From positions 6,855,001 through 6,919,000 of the forward strand of contig CM055605.1 in assembly GCA_029379385.1 (NCBI GenBank): a stretch of DNA of 64,000 nt. Reading direction: 5' to 3'. Source of the stretch: Quillaja saponaria. Its lineage: Eukaryota; Streptophyta; Magnoliopsida; Fabales; Quillajaceae. Positions 23,978-35,500 of the stretch are shown piece after piece (the stretch's first letter is position 1; each line of letters opens with the position of its first letter). The position numbers and the translations under genes were made by a program. Below the pieces are notes generated by a model. The model ran no database searches, was not told the DNA's origin, and saw nothing but the letters and a program-made list of their open reading frames with translations.

Positions 23978-26026
23978 ATGCCCACTAATCTCCCAACTCA
24001 CTTAGGCTTCAAGCTCATCAAAACGTATTCTGATGCCTGTGATCTAAAACGTGCCCGCCAGTTGTTTGATAAAATTTATGAACCAGACCTGCGTACTTGG
24101 ACCGTATTAATTTCTGCTTTCACAAAAAATGGGCTTCCTAAAGAATCTATTAAGCTGTACACCTTATTGAAAAAGCGAGAAATCAAACCTGATAAGTTTG
24201 TGCTTTTGGCTGTGGCTAAGGCTTGTGCTGCTTCAGGTGACATTTTGAAAGCTAAAGTGATTCATATTGATGCTATTCGATATGGGTTTCACTCTGATAT
24301 GTTGTTAGGTAATGCATTGGTAGATATGTATGCAAAATGTAAATGTGTGGAAGGTGCAAGACGTGCTTTTGATGAGTTGTTGGTGAAAGATGTGATTTCT
24401 TGGACTTCATTGGCTTCCTCTTACTTGAATATAGGATTGCCTAGACAAGGTTTAGGTATTTTGTGTGAAATGGGGTTGGAGGGTGTAAAACCAAATTCAA
24501 TGACTGTGTCTACAGTTCTACCAGCATGCTCAGAATTGAAAGATTTGCTTGCAGGACGAGCAATTCATGGATTTGTAGTGAGAAGCGGAATAGGAGACAA
24601 TGTATTTATCTGTAGTGCACTTGTGTGCATGTATGCAAGCTGTCTGAGCATAAAGCAAGCTCAGTTAGTATTTGATAACTTATCTCATCATGATGTTGTG
24701 TCTTGGAATGTTATTTTGACTGCTTACTTTACTAATAAGCAATCTGAAAAGGGTCTCGCTCTGTTTTATCAGATGAGAAATGAAGGTATCCAATTAAATG
24801 TTGCTACATGGAATGCTATTATTGGTGGTTGCATGCAAAATGGACGAACTGAACACGCATGTGAGATACTTAGAAAGATGCAAGATGAGGGGTTTAAACC
24901 CAATCAGATAACAGTAACTAGTGTCTTACCAGCTTGCACAATTTTAGAAAGCTTGAGGATGGGCAAGGAAGTGCATTGTTATATCTTTAGACATTGGCTC
25001 ATTGAGGATCTAACGACTACAACAGCTCTGGTTGATATGTACGCAAAAAGTGGTGACTTGGATCTTTCACGGAGGATTTTCAATATGATTACTAGAAAAG
25101 ATACTGTTTCTTGGAACACAATGATTATTGCTAATTCAATTCATGGAAATGGAGAAGAAGCATTTTTCCTCTTCAACAAAATGTTACAGTCAGGGGTCAA
25201 ACCCAATTCTGTTACATTTTCTGGTGTTCTGTCTGGTTGTAGCCACTCAAGGCTAGTTGAAAAAGGTCTTTTTATTTTTGATTCCATGAGAAGGGATCAC
25301 TCTATAGAACCTGATACTGATCATCACTCAAGCATGGTTGACGTACTTAGCCGTGCTGGTCGCCTTGAAGAGGCATATGAATTTATAAGGAGGATGCCTA
25401 TGGAACCAACTGCTGGTGCTTGGGGAGCACTGCTTGGTGGATGTAGAGTTTATAAGAACGTGCAGTTGGCAAAGGTTGCAGCAAAGCGTCTATTTGAGAT
25501 TGAGCCTGATAACCCTGGAAATTATGTACTGTTATCTAACATACTTGGTACTGCCAAAATGTGGAATGAAGCATCAGAAACCAGAAAATTGATGAGAGAG
25601 AGAGGAATCACAAAAAAACCAGGCTGTAGTTGGGTTCAAGTAGGAAATAGAGTCCACAATTTTGTTGTTGGAGACAAGACCAATAAGCAGAGTGATGAAA
25701 TTTATGAATTTTTGAATGATATGGGTAAAAAAATGAGCTTGGCTGGGTATAAGCCCAATACTGATTTTGTTCTCCAAGATGTTGACCAAGAGGAGAAAGC
25801 AAATAGTCTTTGTAACCATAGTGAGAAGCTTGCAGTTGCCTTTGGGATTCTTAATTTGAATGGGCAATCATCAATACGGGTATTTAAGAATCTGAGGATA
25901 TGCGGTGACTGTCATAATGCGATAAAGTACATGGCCAAGATTGTTGGTGTGCATATCATTGTTAGAGATTCCTTTAGGTTTCACCATTTTAAGGATGGAT
26001 GTTGTTCTTGTAATGATTTTTGGTGA
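23978..26026 (+). CDS. DYW-class PPR protein (ends in DFW)
   Basis: A single-exon gene of 682 residues. The PLS-type PPR array covers most of the protein (for example DLRTWTVLISAFTKNG, DVISWTSLASSYLN, DVVSWNVILTAYF, DTVSWNTMIIANS). It is followed by E/E+ motifs (WGALLGGCRVYKN, YVLLSNILG, KKPGCSWVQVG) and a C-terminal DYW domain. That domain keeps the cytidine-deaminase-like HSEKLA and CGDCH zinc-binding motifs and RFHHFKDGCCSC, but the last three residues are DFW, not DYW. Such proteins usually edit C to U in organelle RNA. I use the ATG at 23978; the frame is open 45 bases further upstream from a GTG at 23933 but lacks an ATG there. No strong transit peptide is evident. The protein is not closely matched to a named editing factor by eye. 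Confidence 0.88.
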   Translation: MPTNLPTHLGFKLIKTYSDACDLKRARQLFDKIYEPDLRTWTVLISAFTKNGLPKESIKLYTLLKKREIKPDKFVLLAVAKACAASGDILKAKVIHIDAIRYGFHSDMLLGNALVDMYAKCKCVEGARRAFDELLVKDVISWTSLASSYLNIGLPRQGLGILCEMGLEGVKPNSMTVSTVLPACSELKDLLAGRAIHGFVVRSGIGDNVFICSALVCMYASCLSIKQAQLVFDNLSHHDVVSWNVILTAYFTNKQSEKGLALFYQMRNEGIQLNVATWNAIIGGCMQNGRTEHACEILRKMQDEGFKPNQITVTSVLPACTILESLRMGKEVHCYIFRHWLIEDLTTTTALVDMYAKSGDLDLSRRIFNMITRKDTVSWNTMIIANSIHGNGEEAFFLFNKMLQSGVKPNSVTFSGVLSGCSHSRLVEKGLFIFDSMRRDHSIEPDTDHHSSMVDVLSRAGRLEEAYEFIRRMPMEPTAGAWGALLGGCRVYKNVQLAKVAAKRLFEIEPDNPGNYVLLSNILGTAKMWNEASETRKLMRERGITKKPGCSWVQVGNRVHNFVVGDKTNKQSDEIYEFLNDMGKKMSLAGYKPNTDFVLQDVDQEEKANSLCNHSEKLAVAFGILNLNGQSSIRVFKNLRICGDCHNAIKYMAKIVGVHIIVRDSFRFHHFKDGCCSCNDFW

Positions 26027-27032
26027 AATTCTGAATCCAGTTATAAGAAGTTCTAGAGTGGTCCGTTAATTTCAAGAAAATCTATACGGGAGCTGTGGGT
26101 CAAAAGTGACTATGGGATGTGCCATATCTAACAGACCATGGAATGTCTTTGAATCTTGGTTTTAATTTGTGGGATGAATTGCAAGCAGTTATAAGACTTT
26201 CCTGATTTGCTACCCTGGGCAAAAACCTCTCTCCCTCTGCTCCCTCAGAAATGCATGTCAAAATCCAAATTCAGAAAGGACAAAAGCACATTTTCTGAAA
26301 GAGAAGATAGTTCATTAAGCCTTTGATGGTTAGCTTCTTGGTGGATGTGATACACATAAAAGAAGTTAGCAGCTTTAGTTATATGCATTTAGTAATTTGC
26401 AAAATTCAACTTCTGGTGAATTGATCTTCAATATAAGGTCTAGGTAAAACTTTCAGACCTTTGGTAAGTTTATTGGAACTTATAAATAGTAATGCACCAC
26501 TTACCAGTAGAACACTCCAAACTTGGTTTAGACATGCTTTAAATCTGTGTAGCGATGTTAGTGATCTCATGAAAAAGATGTGGACATGTGAAAGGGCAGT
26601 AGAAAGAAAAACTGTAAATATGTGATATAGCAGTTGGCAGCTTGGCATAACTTTCCACATGTAATAATATTAGAAATTACTTTATAATTATTTTCTATAA
26701 ATAGATAAGTAAATCTGATGCTAAGAACAATTCTAATGGTCCAGAAAGCTCCTCAATTAGAACCAAAATACACAATACTTAATACCCTAGAAACAGTAAA
26801 GATCAACTGCATCATAGGAAACTAATTGAGAAGATAAAGATTTCAAGGAGTGCAATCCGCTAATCAGTCTGACATAACCAACATTTTATTCAACTCATTA
26901 TTGATCATAATAATCCACTACAAAAGCCAGATGGAACAAAAAGAACTGAACTTAATAATTAATAAATAACAAAAGGGGTATTCAATTTCTATGTCTAAAT
27001 GAATACTTTCCTTCTGTTTTTCCACTTATGGT
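26027..27032. other. Intergenic region, 3' ends of PPR and thaumatin-like genes
   Basis: The two genes converge here. The stretch contains their 3' UTRs; no gene or clear repeat was seen. Confidence 0.6.
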
Positions 27033-27884
27033 TCATGGGCAAAATGTGATAGCATAATTTGCTCTACCACTGCAGGTAAATGTGCTGCTTTTATCATCAT
27101 ATGCATAACTGTAAGCCTGAGGACATTGATTCTTGAAGATCCTTGAATAATTGGTAGGCGGACACTTGCTGGGTGTACCAAAGGCACCGGTGCAACAATA
27201 CTCAGGCTTGTTAAAGACCAAGCATGCACTTTTGCAGGCAATCACACTTCTACCTGATCCTCTGACAGATAATTCTGGAGGACAATTAGCATTGACATTG
27301 GCTGGGCAGCTTGTTCTATTGCACCCACTCGACCCTCCTTGTGGTATAACTGAAACTGGTAAGTTGAAGCCGTCAACCAGGCTGACATCATAGAAATCTG
27401 CCCCACCATTTGCAGCCAGGGTGAATTCCACCAATGTCGCTGGTGGCATTGCACCAGCACCAGCACATGCTATCTGACCGGAGCCACAATTACCAGTACC
27501 ACAGATAAACTTCCCAGAGGAGTCTGTGGAACATACAGATCGTGCCCAAAATCGACCAGACCATGGAGCTGGGACTTCAAGAGTAGATGAAGGAGGCTAA
27601 TTCAAAACCAGTTGATGATAATTGTGTGCTGCCACCACCATTTAGAGTTCCAGGCCATATAGTGAAAGGACAATTATTTGTAAATGTGAATGTGGCTGAT
27701 TTAGCCCCTGCATTCATGTTTCAAAAAACTTATTAGACTTCAATTTCTTTCTGCAAAGAATATATTACTAAAACAACTAGCTAGATGAAGGAAAGAGAAG
27801 AAGAGAGAGCAAAGGAAATAACAGGTGCTTGCCTGAAAGGAAAAGGATGGAAATAGTAAGAGCAAAGAGTACTGAAACCTCCAT
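27033..27884 (-). pseudogene. Thaumatin-like protein (PR-5 family), one-base frameshift
   Basis: A gene for a secreted thaumatin-like protein. Exon 1 (27884-27833) encodes an 18-residue signal sequence, MEVSVLFALTISILFLS. Exon 2 (27707-27033) starts [20 protein letters not shown] and ends FTCSGRANYAITFCP. The disulfide pattern (CAG, CNRTSC, CPPEL, CCTGAFG, CPP, CP at the end) and the REDDD-region residues match the small PR-5 class. Read continuously, the frame breaks after FELAS: a run of AA at 27590-27591 on the plus strand is one base too long, and the downstream frame ([17 protein letters not shown]) is intact. The intron begins with GCAAGC, a GC-AG intron, flanked by the usual CAG. The break could be a true mutation or a base-calling error, hence the pseudogene label. 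Confidence 0.8.
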
Positions 27885-27995
27885 TGATGAATCCTTTGGA
27901 TGTTTCAGTTCTTGACGTCTTTTACTTGATGACAATTGTTTTTAATAAAGAGATGGGATTATAATAAATAAGGTGTGACGTGAGGCATATCTATA

Positions 27996-29112
27996 TCTAT
28001 ACTATATTAAAGGGTGGCAAAATGTTTTGAATATCTTTTATATTCTTGTGAGTTTGTAATATTACATAGTTATGATTAGTTGTTATTTTACTTCAAATAG
28101 ATAATTTTTTTTCTCTCTATTTTAATATTAATAAAATTGTAATTATTTCATAACTATTTATTTATTTTTTACTAATTCTTCTCAATATTAATAAATCTAT
28201 AATTTTCAATAATTATATGTCAATAACAATTAAAATTTTAATTAATTTTTTTATTATTTAATAACCTAACAAACTTTATTTTTTTTAGTTATTCTTAAAT
28301 TTAAGAATTAAATTTGAAAAATTACTATGAATTAAAAGAAATTATAAAATGTATAGTTTTCATGATTATAATATTGTTGTTTAACTTTTATATCATAATA
28401 AAAATTATATTTTTTCAATAATTATATGACAATACTAGTTAATATTGAATTTTGTAAATGTTTTATTTAAGAAGTTCCTAATAATTATAATATCTTTTAG
28501 TTCTTCTCAAATTTATAAAAGAAATTTTTTTTTTAAATACTATGAATTAAAAAATATTTAGAATGTAGTTTTCATGATTATATATTGTTGTTTTAACTTT
28601 TAATGGAATAAATTTTATTTTCTTAAATACCCAATGAGTTTTTACTATTACATAAATACTTTTTAATTGTTATTTTGCTTTAAAAATTATATTTTTTATT
28701 TACTACTTTCATAATTTTTCTCTATTTTAATATTAATATAATTGAAATTATTTTATAACTATTGTTTTTTTTTTATCCTAGTTCTTTGTAATATTAAAAA
28801 ATTTATAATTTGTCAATAGCTATATATCAATAGTAATTAATATTCAATTTCTCAATCTTTTAATTTAATAAGTTGTAAATAATTATAATATTATAAATTA
28901 ATTTTCTTTTAAAATGCTATGGATGAAAAAATATATATTAAGAGTATATTTTTTATGATTATAATATTATTGGATTAATTCTTCCTCCATCTATTTTTTT
29001 AAAATAATTAATTGTATGTTTAAAAATAATTTTTGAATATTTATATTAATTATTGATGAACATATATATCATAAATATGATTCACGTGTGTTGCATGTAT
29101 CACCAAAGCTAA
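27996..29112 (+). mobile_element. Non-autonomous Helitron (putative)
   Basis: Starts TCTATACTATATTAAAG just after an A and ends CTAA just before a T, the insertion sites expected of Helitrons. About 11 bases before the 3' end, ATTCACGTGTGTTGCATGTATC can fold into a short stem-loop (ACGTG/CATGT around TGTTG), as Helitron ends do. The interior is AT-rich, without Rep or helicase, and holds repeated blocks. Assignment is by terminal structure only. Confidence 0.55.
28323..28985 (+). repeat. Three diverged internal repeats in the Helitron
   Basis: A block of the form ACTATGAATTAAAA...TTTTCATGATTATAATATTG...TTAACTTTTA appears near 28323, 28540 and 28915, and a second block (TCTCTATTTTAATATTAATA) near 28120 and 28720. 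The copies are diverged and AT-rich, so the boundaries are approximate. Confidence 0.45.
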
Positions 29113-30761
29113 TATATATGAATGAGGGATTGTTTTCACCACACTTGTTAAAATAATACATTTAAAAATTGTTTTTACATTCAATGTCGTACATTGGATA
29201 TAATTTCAGTTATATGTATTTATTTAACTATTAAATACAATATATATTAAAAAATTTATAATATTTATTGCAAAACATAATTTTAATACAATCTAATTTA
29301 ATAATTTCTTCATTTAGAGACGCTTCAATCTAAAAACTAAATTTATTAACCATTAACAATTATCCTTACGACATCCATCACATAAATCCCAACTTATTTT
29401 AGCCCATAAAAGAGAAAAAGAATAATTTAATTCATAAAAAATTTTAGTTTGGTTTTTTAATTTTTCTTTTCTTTATGTTTGAGATAAATCCAATTGTACA
29501 TTTGAATGATTCATTGCGTAATAAATCATTTGAAATTTAATTGTTTGAAATGGTTCAATGTATGTAATAACTATAATAACTCAGTGATACTATAAATTAT
29601 GGTTATCACCCCATAACCATAATTTAAATAGTTATTTGTTCAACTAATAAATTAATTAAATTTATTAAGATGATTCATATCGTAGAAGAATTGTTGTTTT
29701 ATGTTTCATAAAATTAAAAACAAATATGACCGTCTTAAACCTGAAAATATGTATTTTATATTTTGAGCACACAAAGGGAAAATCCATTTTTGGTAGTTGC
29801 TTATAGTCATATATCCCTATATGTAATTTAGTCTATTAATTAGACAGCAAATGTCCTTTGGAAAATTATAGGATTCTTATTAATTGTTGCATTTAAATTT
29901 TTACTACACCGTCTGTCCTTTTGGTACTCTTATATGCATGACAACTTTTATTTTATTTTATAGTAATATGCATGATAACTTTATAAGAAGCTAATACATC
30001 TTAATTCATATAGAATTTTTTAATAAGTGTTTTGAGAGTATTTGTTAAGTTACAATAAATATGAATTGTGGGATTTGAAATTTTTTAAAAGCAGTAATTT
30101 ATATATTAAATATTACTAAAATCATGGTCAATAACTATAATAAATATTACAAACATTCTATTTATATAACCGCCTTATGACACCTGTTAAAAAAATTCTT
30201 TATACATATTATAGCTAGTTAAAAGTTAATCTAAGCATTTTTTTTAAAAATAGTAGCTAACATTGAAAAGGTCGATTTGAGAGTTTAGGATGTGATGAGA
30301 GAAATAACGATACTTATATTTTCTCTTATTCAGTGTCTTATATAAGGATTAGATCAAATCCTATAATAATTTAAATAGAAAAGAGAAAAAAATTAATTAC
30401 TTCCCATTTCATAACTCATGGATCCAATACGAATGATCTCACCTCAACAATCAACATTATTACATCACCTTTAACTCTAACTAATTTTTTCTTCACTTTT
30501 TTTATTATTAATCACAATAGTTCTTTACCAAAAATGACATCACTTTACACATATAATTAACAAGACGGTAATTAACACATACTTACAAATGAGATGTAAG
30601 ACTTTGTCCCACAGTACTTAATTACTTACTGCACACAAAGCCAAAACTTTTTTCTCATTTACACATATAACTCTTAACAAATTAATTGAATTGCTAAAAG
30701 ACATTGCTTGCCGCACCTTATATTCTACAAACTTGCCTCACTAACATATAATACAAAAACA

Positions 30762-30912
30762 CATAAATACCACTTGTCAACAATGTAGCATACACAAAAC
30801 ATTACTCATTTACACTTGTCACAAACCAAAGTAAACAACCAGCCACGTACTACACTAACTTTGCATCTATCAACTCACAATCTCACACACACATACACAA
30901 CATTGTCATGCA
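30762..30912 (+). promoter_or_regulatory. Seed-type promoter motifs upstream of the LEA-like frame
   Basis: A TATA-like CATAAATA (30762-30769), an ACGT core in CCACGTAC (30843-30850), as in ABA-response elements, and an RY motif CATGCA (30907-30912) lie in order upstream of the start codon at 30934. Their combination fits seed-maturation genes; the inference is from motifs only. Confidence 0.35.
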
Positions 30913-30933
30913 TTGAGTACTGCAAGATTGGTC

Positions 30934-31257
30934 ATGGCAAAGAGCAAGGATGACATAAAGTATGCAACTTCACAAGCAAGATTTTCAGAAGATTAAGCAA
31001 TAAGAGTAGGATACAAACATGGATAACCACTTGAAGCAGACATAATTGTTGATTCTGAGCCAATTCATATTTTCTCAAGTGCTCACAATATTAAAAAAGA
31101 AAATGATCAAAGCAGTAGTAGAGGAGCAGTTCATGAATCTGCTCATGATCAGCCTCAGTTACATCGTTTACATAATGATAATAATATTATTGAAGAAGAA
31201 GTTCCTACTGATATCACACTTGGTGCTCCACTTTTGCCCAAAAAAGGACCCCCTTAA
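30934..31257 (+). pseudogene. Seed-maturation/LEA-like gene with two in-frame TAA codons
   Basis: From ATG at 30934 to TAA at 31255-31257 there are 107 sense-length codons in one frame, with in-frame TAA at codons 21 (30994-30996) and 31 (31024-31026). Around them the protein reads MAKSKDDIKYATSQARFSED, then AIRVGYKHG, then PLEADIIVDSEPIHIFSSAH, and it ends EEEVPTDITLGAPLLPKKG. It is very hydrophilic and has no intron or Cys. The order, with SED-x-AIRVGYKHG-x-PLE, matches my memory of small seed-maturation/LEA-like proteins, where the first broken codon is normally GAA (Glu). Both stops are one-base changes from sense codons (GAA and TCA or a like codon). Upstream are TATA, ACGT and RY motifs, so the locus kept its promoter and is not a processed copy. 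A 73-codon frame at 31046 is a shadow. Confidence 0.65.
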
Positions 31258-32553
31258 CTGCTCATAAGACATAAAATTATGATGAAGGCTAATAATTACT
31301 TCCCTTACTTATTTGTACCTTGTTTTGCCATAATTTTATCTTTGTATTATTATTATGTTAGTACTTTGAAGGTTGTTTAATTTCCACTTTTGTGGATTCA
31401 TATGGAGTACTTTTTGAGTTGGGAGTAAAAAGGTTTAAAATTTTATTTTTGAATTATTGATTTTATTCTTGTAGAAAAAAATAATCTGAATTAGACAATT
31501 TATTTTATAGACGGCTAAGTTGATTATAAATCTAGGCTGAATGAATTTATATTAATATATAATAATAGTAATAAAGATTATCAATGTGATAACAAGCCTA
31601 GCTTGACTTATAAAGATTTTATAATAATTCCAAAGTTATCATAATTAATTGAGTAAATTATTATTAATTAAATAAAATTGATTTCTAAATATTAATATAT
31701 TTATGTTAAATTTATAAATAAATAATAAAAATATGTTAAATTAGTTAGTTTGTGACTTTATGAGTTGAAAGATTGAGCTTCTCGATCAGGAAAAATTGAA
31801 TTTGATTAAAAGTTTTGAAAATATTGAATTTGACTCGAATAAATTGCAATTTTTTTTTTAAATGAGCAGATTAATAATTCATTTTTTCTTAAATGGGCAG
31901 AGTTCGATTGAATTGATTTCGAATATAATTTGATTAGTTTCAAGTTCACTCATTCTAGAGTCTGTTTAAGAATTAATTCAGTTTAATAGTTCGAGAGTCT
32001 ATTCAAGAATTAATTCAATTTAATAGTTCATTCTATTATTAAAAAAATTCAAGACTTACTTATTTAAAAATTGAGTAGAGTTGTATTATTAAAATATTTA
32101 AATTTATTTATTCGAGTTTGTTCACGAATTAGTGATTCAATTTCCTGTTCATAGATTAATTTAGTTCAATGGTGCATCAATTTTTATTAAGATTTTCATA
32201 ATTTACTCAATCCAAAATTATTTTTTAAGTGTAGTTTCCCACACAATTTTATCAAACTAATTTTTTTACACTATAAAAAATATAAGTATTAGAAAGAACA
32301 CTTTAAGTGACTGAGTTGTAGAGGTCATTTTCTCATATTTCATCAATAAATTTATCGAAACGATGACGTTTAGTGAAGAACAAAAAGGAAGAAATAAATA
32401 CCGAAACGGTTCGTAGCGCTTCCCTCAGTTTGGAAAATGGCGGTGTCAAGCGTCATTACGCTCATATAAATAGCTTCTTCTACAAACTCTGCAACTTCTA
32501 AAAGCTTCATTCAATTTGGGTAAAAGCAAAATCCTGATGAAATTCACCGAAAG
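31258..32553. other. AT-rich intergenic region before the BTB gene
   Basis: Very AT-rich from 31,430 to 32,270 with nothing recognised. From 32,340 the sequence is less AT-rich and probably contains the promoter and leader of the BTB gene; a short upstream frame begins at ATG 32437 and stops after about ten codons. Confidence 0.55.
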
Positions 32554-35500
32554 ATGAAATCTCCAAAGAAAAATCCAGAGAATAATAGGAGCATTAATGG
32601 CCATACCTACATTCTCCATTGTCGTCTTCAAAATGCACTCAGCCTTGGCACCAGGTCAATTTTCTTCTTTCAATTTTGTCTAAAATTTAGTAATTTCTTT
32701 GTGTGAACTCTACATGATGTTCTTCTTGAACTAATTTTCTGTGTTTTGAGGCTTGGACAGAGATTACTACGAGGAAATAGGGAAATGGAAATGGCACAGT
32801 GAAAATATTGAAGTACAGAAACATGTAGTTCACTCAATTGCTGCTTTTCTTGATTCTTTGTCAGAGGATACATTGCAGCATCCACTTGTAAAGGTATTCA
32901 ATATTCAACAATCTTTCAATCTTTCAATCTTTCAATCATTTATTATGATTATGATTGTTACTTGTTCGTAATGCTTTAATCTTAGAATCCACTTGGTGAA
33001 ATTTTGCTTTTCCATTGGATTATCTGATAAAGGTAGATGGTAGAAGAAGATTAGACATTGAATATTCTGTGACAAAGGATTCTTGATTGAGCTTCTCAAG
33101 AACCTGATGAAAACCATCAGGGATTTCTTGCTTTATAGGAAAACATTCATATGGAGTTTGAATAAGTGGCTGCAAATATGGCAATCACCACAAAATAGTA
33201 GTTACCTTTCAGAATGCGTGTCTATTAGGAATTTAATAGAAGACTCTTAGTTGAGATAGTGTTAGTTCACTTAGTTGTATGAGTCAAAAATTCCAATGTG
33301 CTTTGAAACTCAAGTTTAAAAACGGCACTGTTGTAAGTTGTAACATATTAAAATATGATTTGAAAAACATTAAGACAACAGGTAGGTGTTATGCATAATT
33401 GAATATACTTTTATAGTTTTATTTACATGGACAACAATTTAATTGATATTTGATATTACTAAGACTGTATCGTTTTGGGCCGTTCTTTGGCTTGTCGGAT
33501 GGGAATTGTGACAGCATTTCCAACTTCTTGTTAACAAAATCAAAGACTCAGAGTGTATCTAGTTTGGGCTATATGTATAGTCTTTTGCATGATGCCTAAT
33601 TTATTGTTTCTGAAGAACTAAAAGATCATTACTCTTATGCTTTTGCCTTGCTTCCTTAGGATTCTGTTGCTGATATGTTTGCAGCACTATTATGGACACT
33701 TGAATGTAAAAATGTTGAGATTTTAGACATAGCAGCAAAAGTGACAGTAAAGCTTGTGAGAGTTTTACCCGGCTCAGTACTGCAAGCTCATACTTTAGAT
33801 CTTGTTTGTCCTCTGATATGCTTACTGACTTCATATCAAGAAGAAGTTGCAATATCATGTGCTACAGCTTTGAATGTGGTTATCTCAAAGTTGAGCGCTA
33901 AAAATGAGAAAGCAATTTGGAATATTGTGAAAGAAGCAGGAACTGTTGTCTGCACTTCTAGTATTATAAAGGGTTTCTCTGAGGGTACAGTAGTGTCCAT
34001 CAAATATTTCCAAGAGATTGCTTCACTTTTGAGCACAATACTGTGGCGATGGCCTCCATCTAGGCTTTCTATTTTGAGTGACACCAACTTGATTGTAGTT
34101 TTAGCAGATATCCATTCAGAGGCAGATTCTTCTGTGAAGATTCTAGTTATGAAGTTGTACTCCTCTTTAGGTATTAAAATTTAAAATCATGTTTTGCTGT
34201 TTTTTGTTATTTTTCCAAAAAAGAAAGGTTAAGTACTTAATTTTCCTTGTTAGTTTTGATTCTCAACTATTTAGACTAATTATTTTCCATTTCTATAGCT
34301 TTATGTGGTACTGGGGCCAAAATACTTATAGAAAATGGAGAAGTCTTTCTTCAAATGATTGCGCACTGCATGGGCAACTTATACTCTCCTGCTGTTAGGA
34401 TAGAGGCATTGAAGCTAATGCAATGTTTAATGGTAATAATTATACTTTGCTTTCTCCACTAGACAACCTATTTGAGTTGCATACAATTTGATATGATATT
34501 TAATTTTGTTTTACTTACTGCTCAGAGAAATGAAGAGAGTTGTTTAAGAGTGATTGACTTCTGTGGCGAGCCTCTTGTTGAGGCTATAATCAGTGGAATG
34601 AAGGAAATGGGTTTACAGTATAGCAAAATTGGAAATGACAATTTTTCTTTGTTAGAGGAAATATGTAGCTTGGCTTTGATAACCCGCTGGGCAGGTAAGC
34701 ATCATATCAATTTTTGGAAGCAAGGGATTCAAGGCGTCCTCCTTAGTCTTCTTATAAAAGACTTTCACGATCAACCATCTCAAAATATCTTGTCATTGGA
34801 AAATAAATATCCATAGCACAGGAGGGACTAGATGGTAATCACCTTCTTGGTGTGAGGGGTTACATATGGGATATTCTTGGATGGCTTGCAATACACTCAA
34901 GTGAAGATTTCAATCAGGATACAGATGAAAGTGAGCTCCACTTAAGCATCCTAATCACATGTGCATGGTAATTTCCATATATTATCAACACTTGGTAATT
35001 TTATAGTAATATATTCCTTTATATATTTAGAAGTATATAAAGACATGTCTCTATTTTCTTTTCTGTTCTATTTGTTACGTTGTTTTATTAGTAATTCAGT
35101 GTTTCCACCTTTGGTGTCTGCATCATACTTAAGCTTGCTGATTTCTATTTCCCTTATTTTGTAGCTTGGCTTTTGTAAATGCAATTCGAAAATGGTGTCA
35201 TATATGTCAAAATGATGTTGTTGATAACTTGAGAAACGAATCAGCATCAAGGGCTGTTCTCAGGATGATCTATTCCCCTTGCAATAATATTGCTTCAACG
35301 TCTAGATTCATATTGTCTGCTATCTTAGAGTCTAATGGCGAGGAGTGTCTCAAGAGTATACTAAAGACTCTAGGTAGCATATCATCTCTAGAAAGCTATG
35401 GATCAAATAAAGTCCAACTTTCAATTAACTTGGTGGCATTGACATGTTATTCAAGTTTGCTGCTGTATCAAAGGTGTATTACTCAAAGCAATGGGATGAA

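Larger units (their letters stand above)
27885..30933. other. AT-rich intergenic region with a Helitron
   Basis: The first 110 bases should include the thaumatin-like gene's promoter. A Helitron-like element covers 27996-29112. The remainder is AT-rich with no gene recognised, and the last 200 bases hold promoter-like motifs of the LEA-like locus. Confidence 0.6.

Noticed and set aside
25574..25867. 97-codon minus-strand frame in the DYW PPR gene
   Set aside because: Shadow of the coding strand.
28980..29030. CTTCCTCCATCTATTTTTTT, similar to a Stowaway end
   Set aside because: No matching inverted end with TA duplication was found; it lies within the Helitron-like element.
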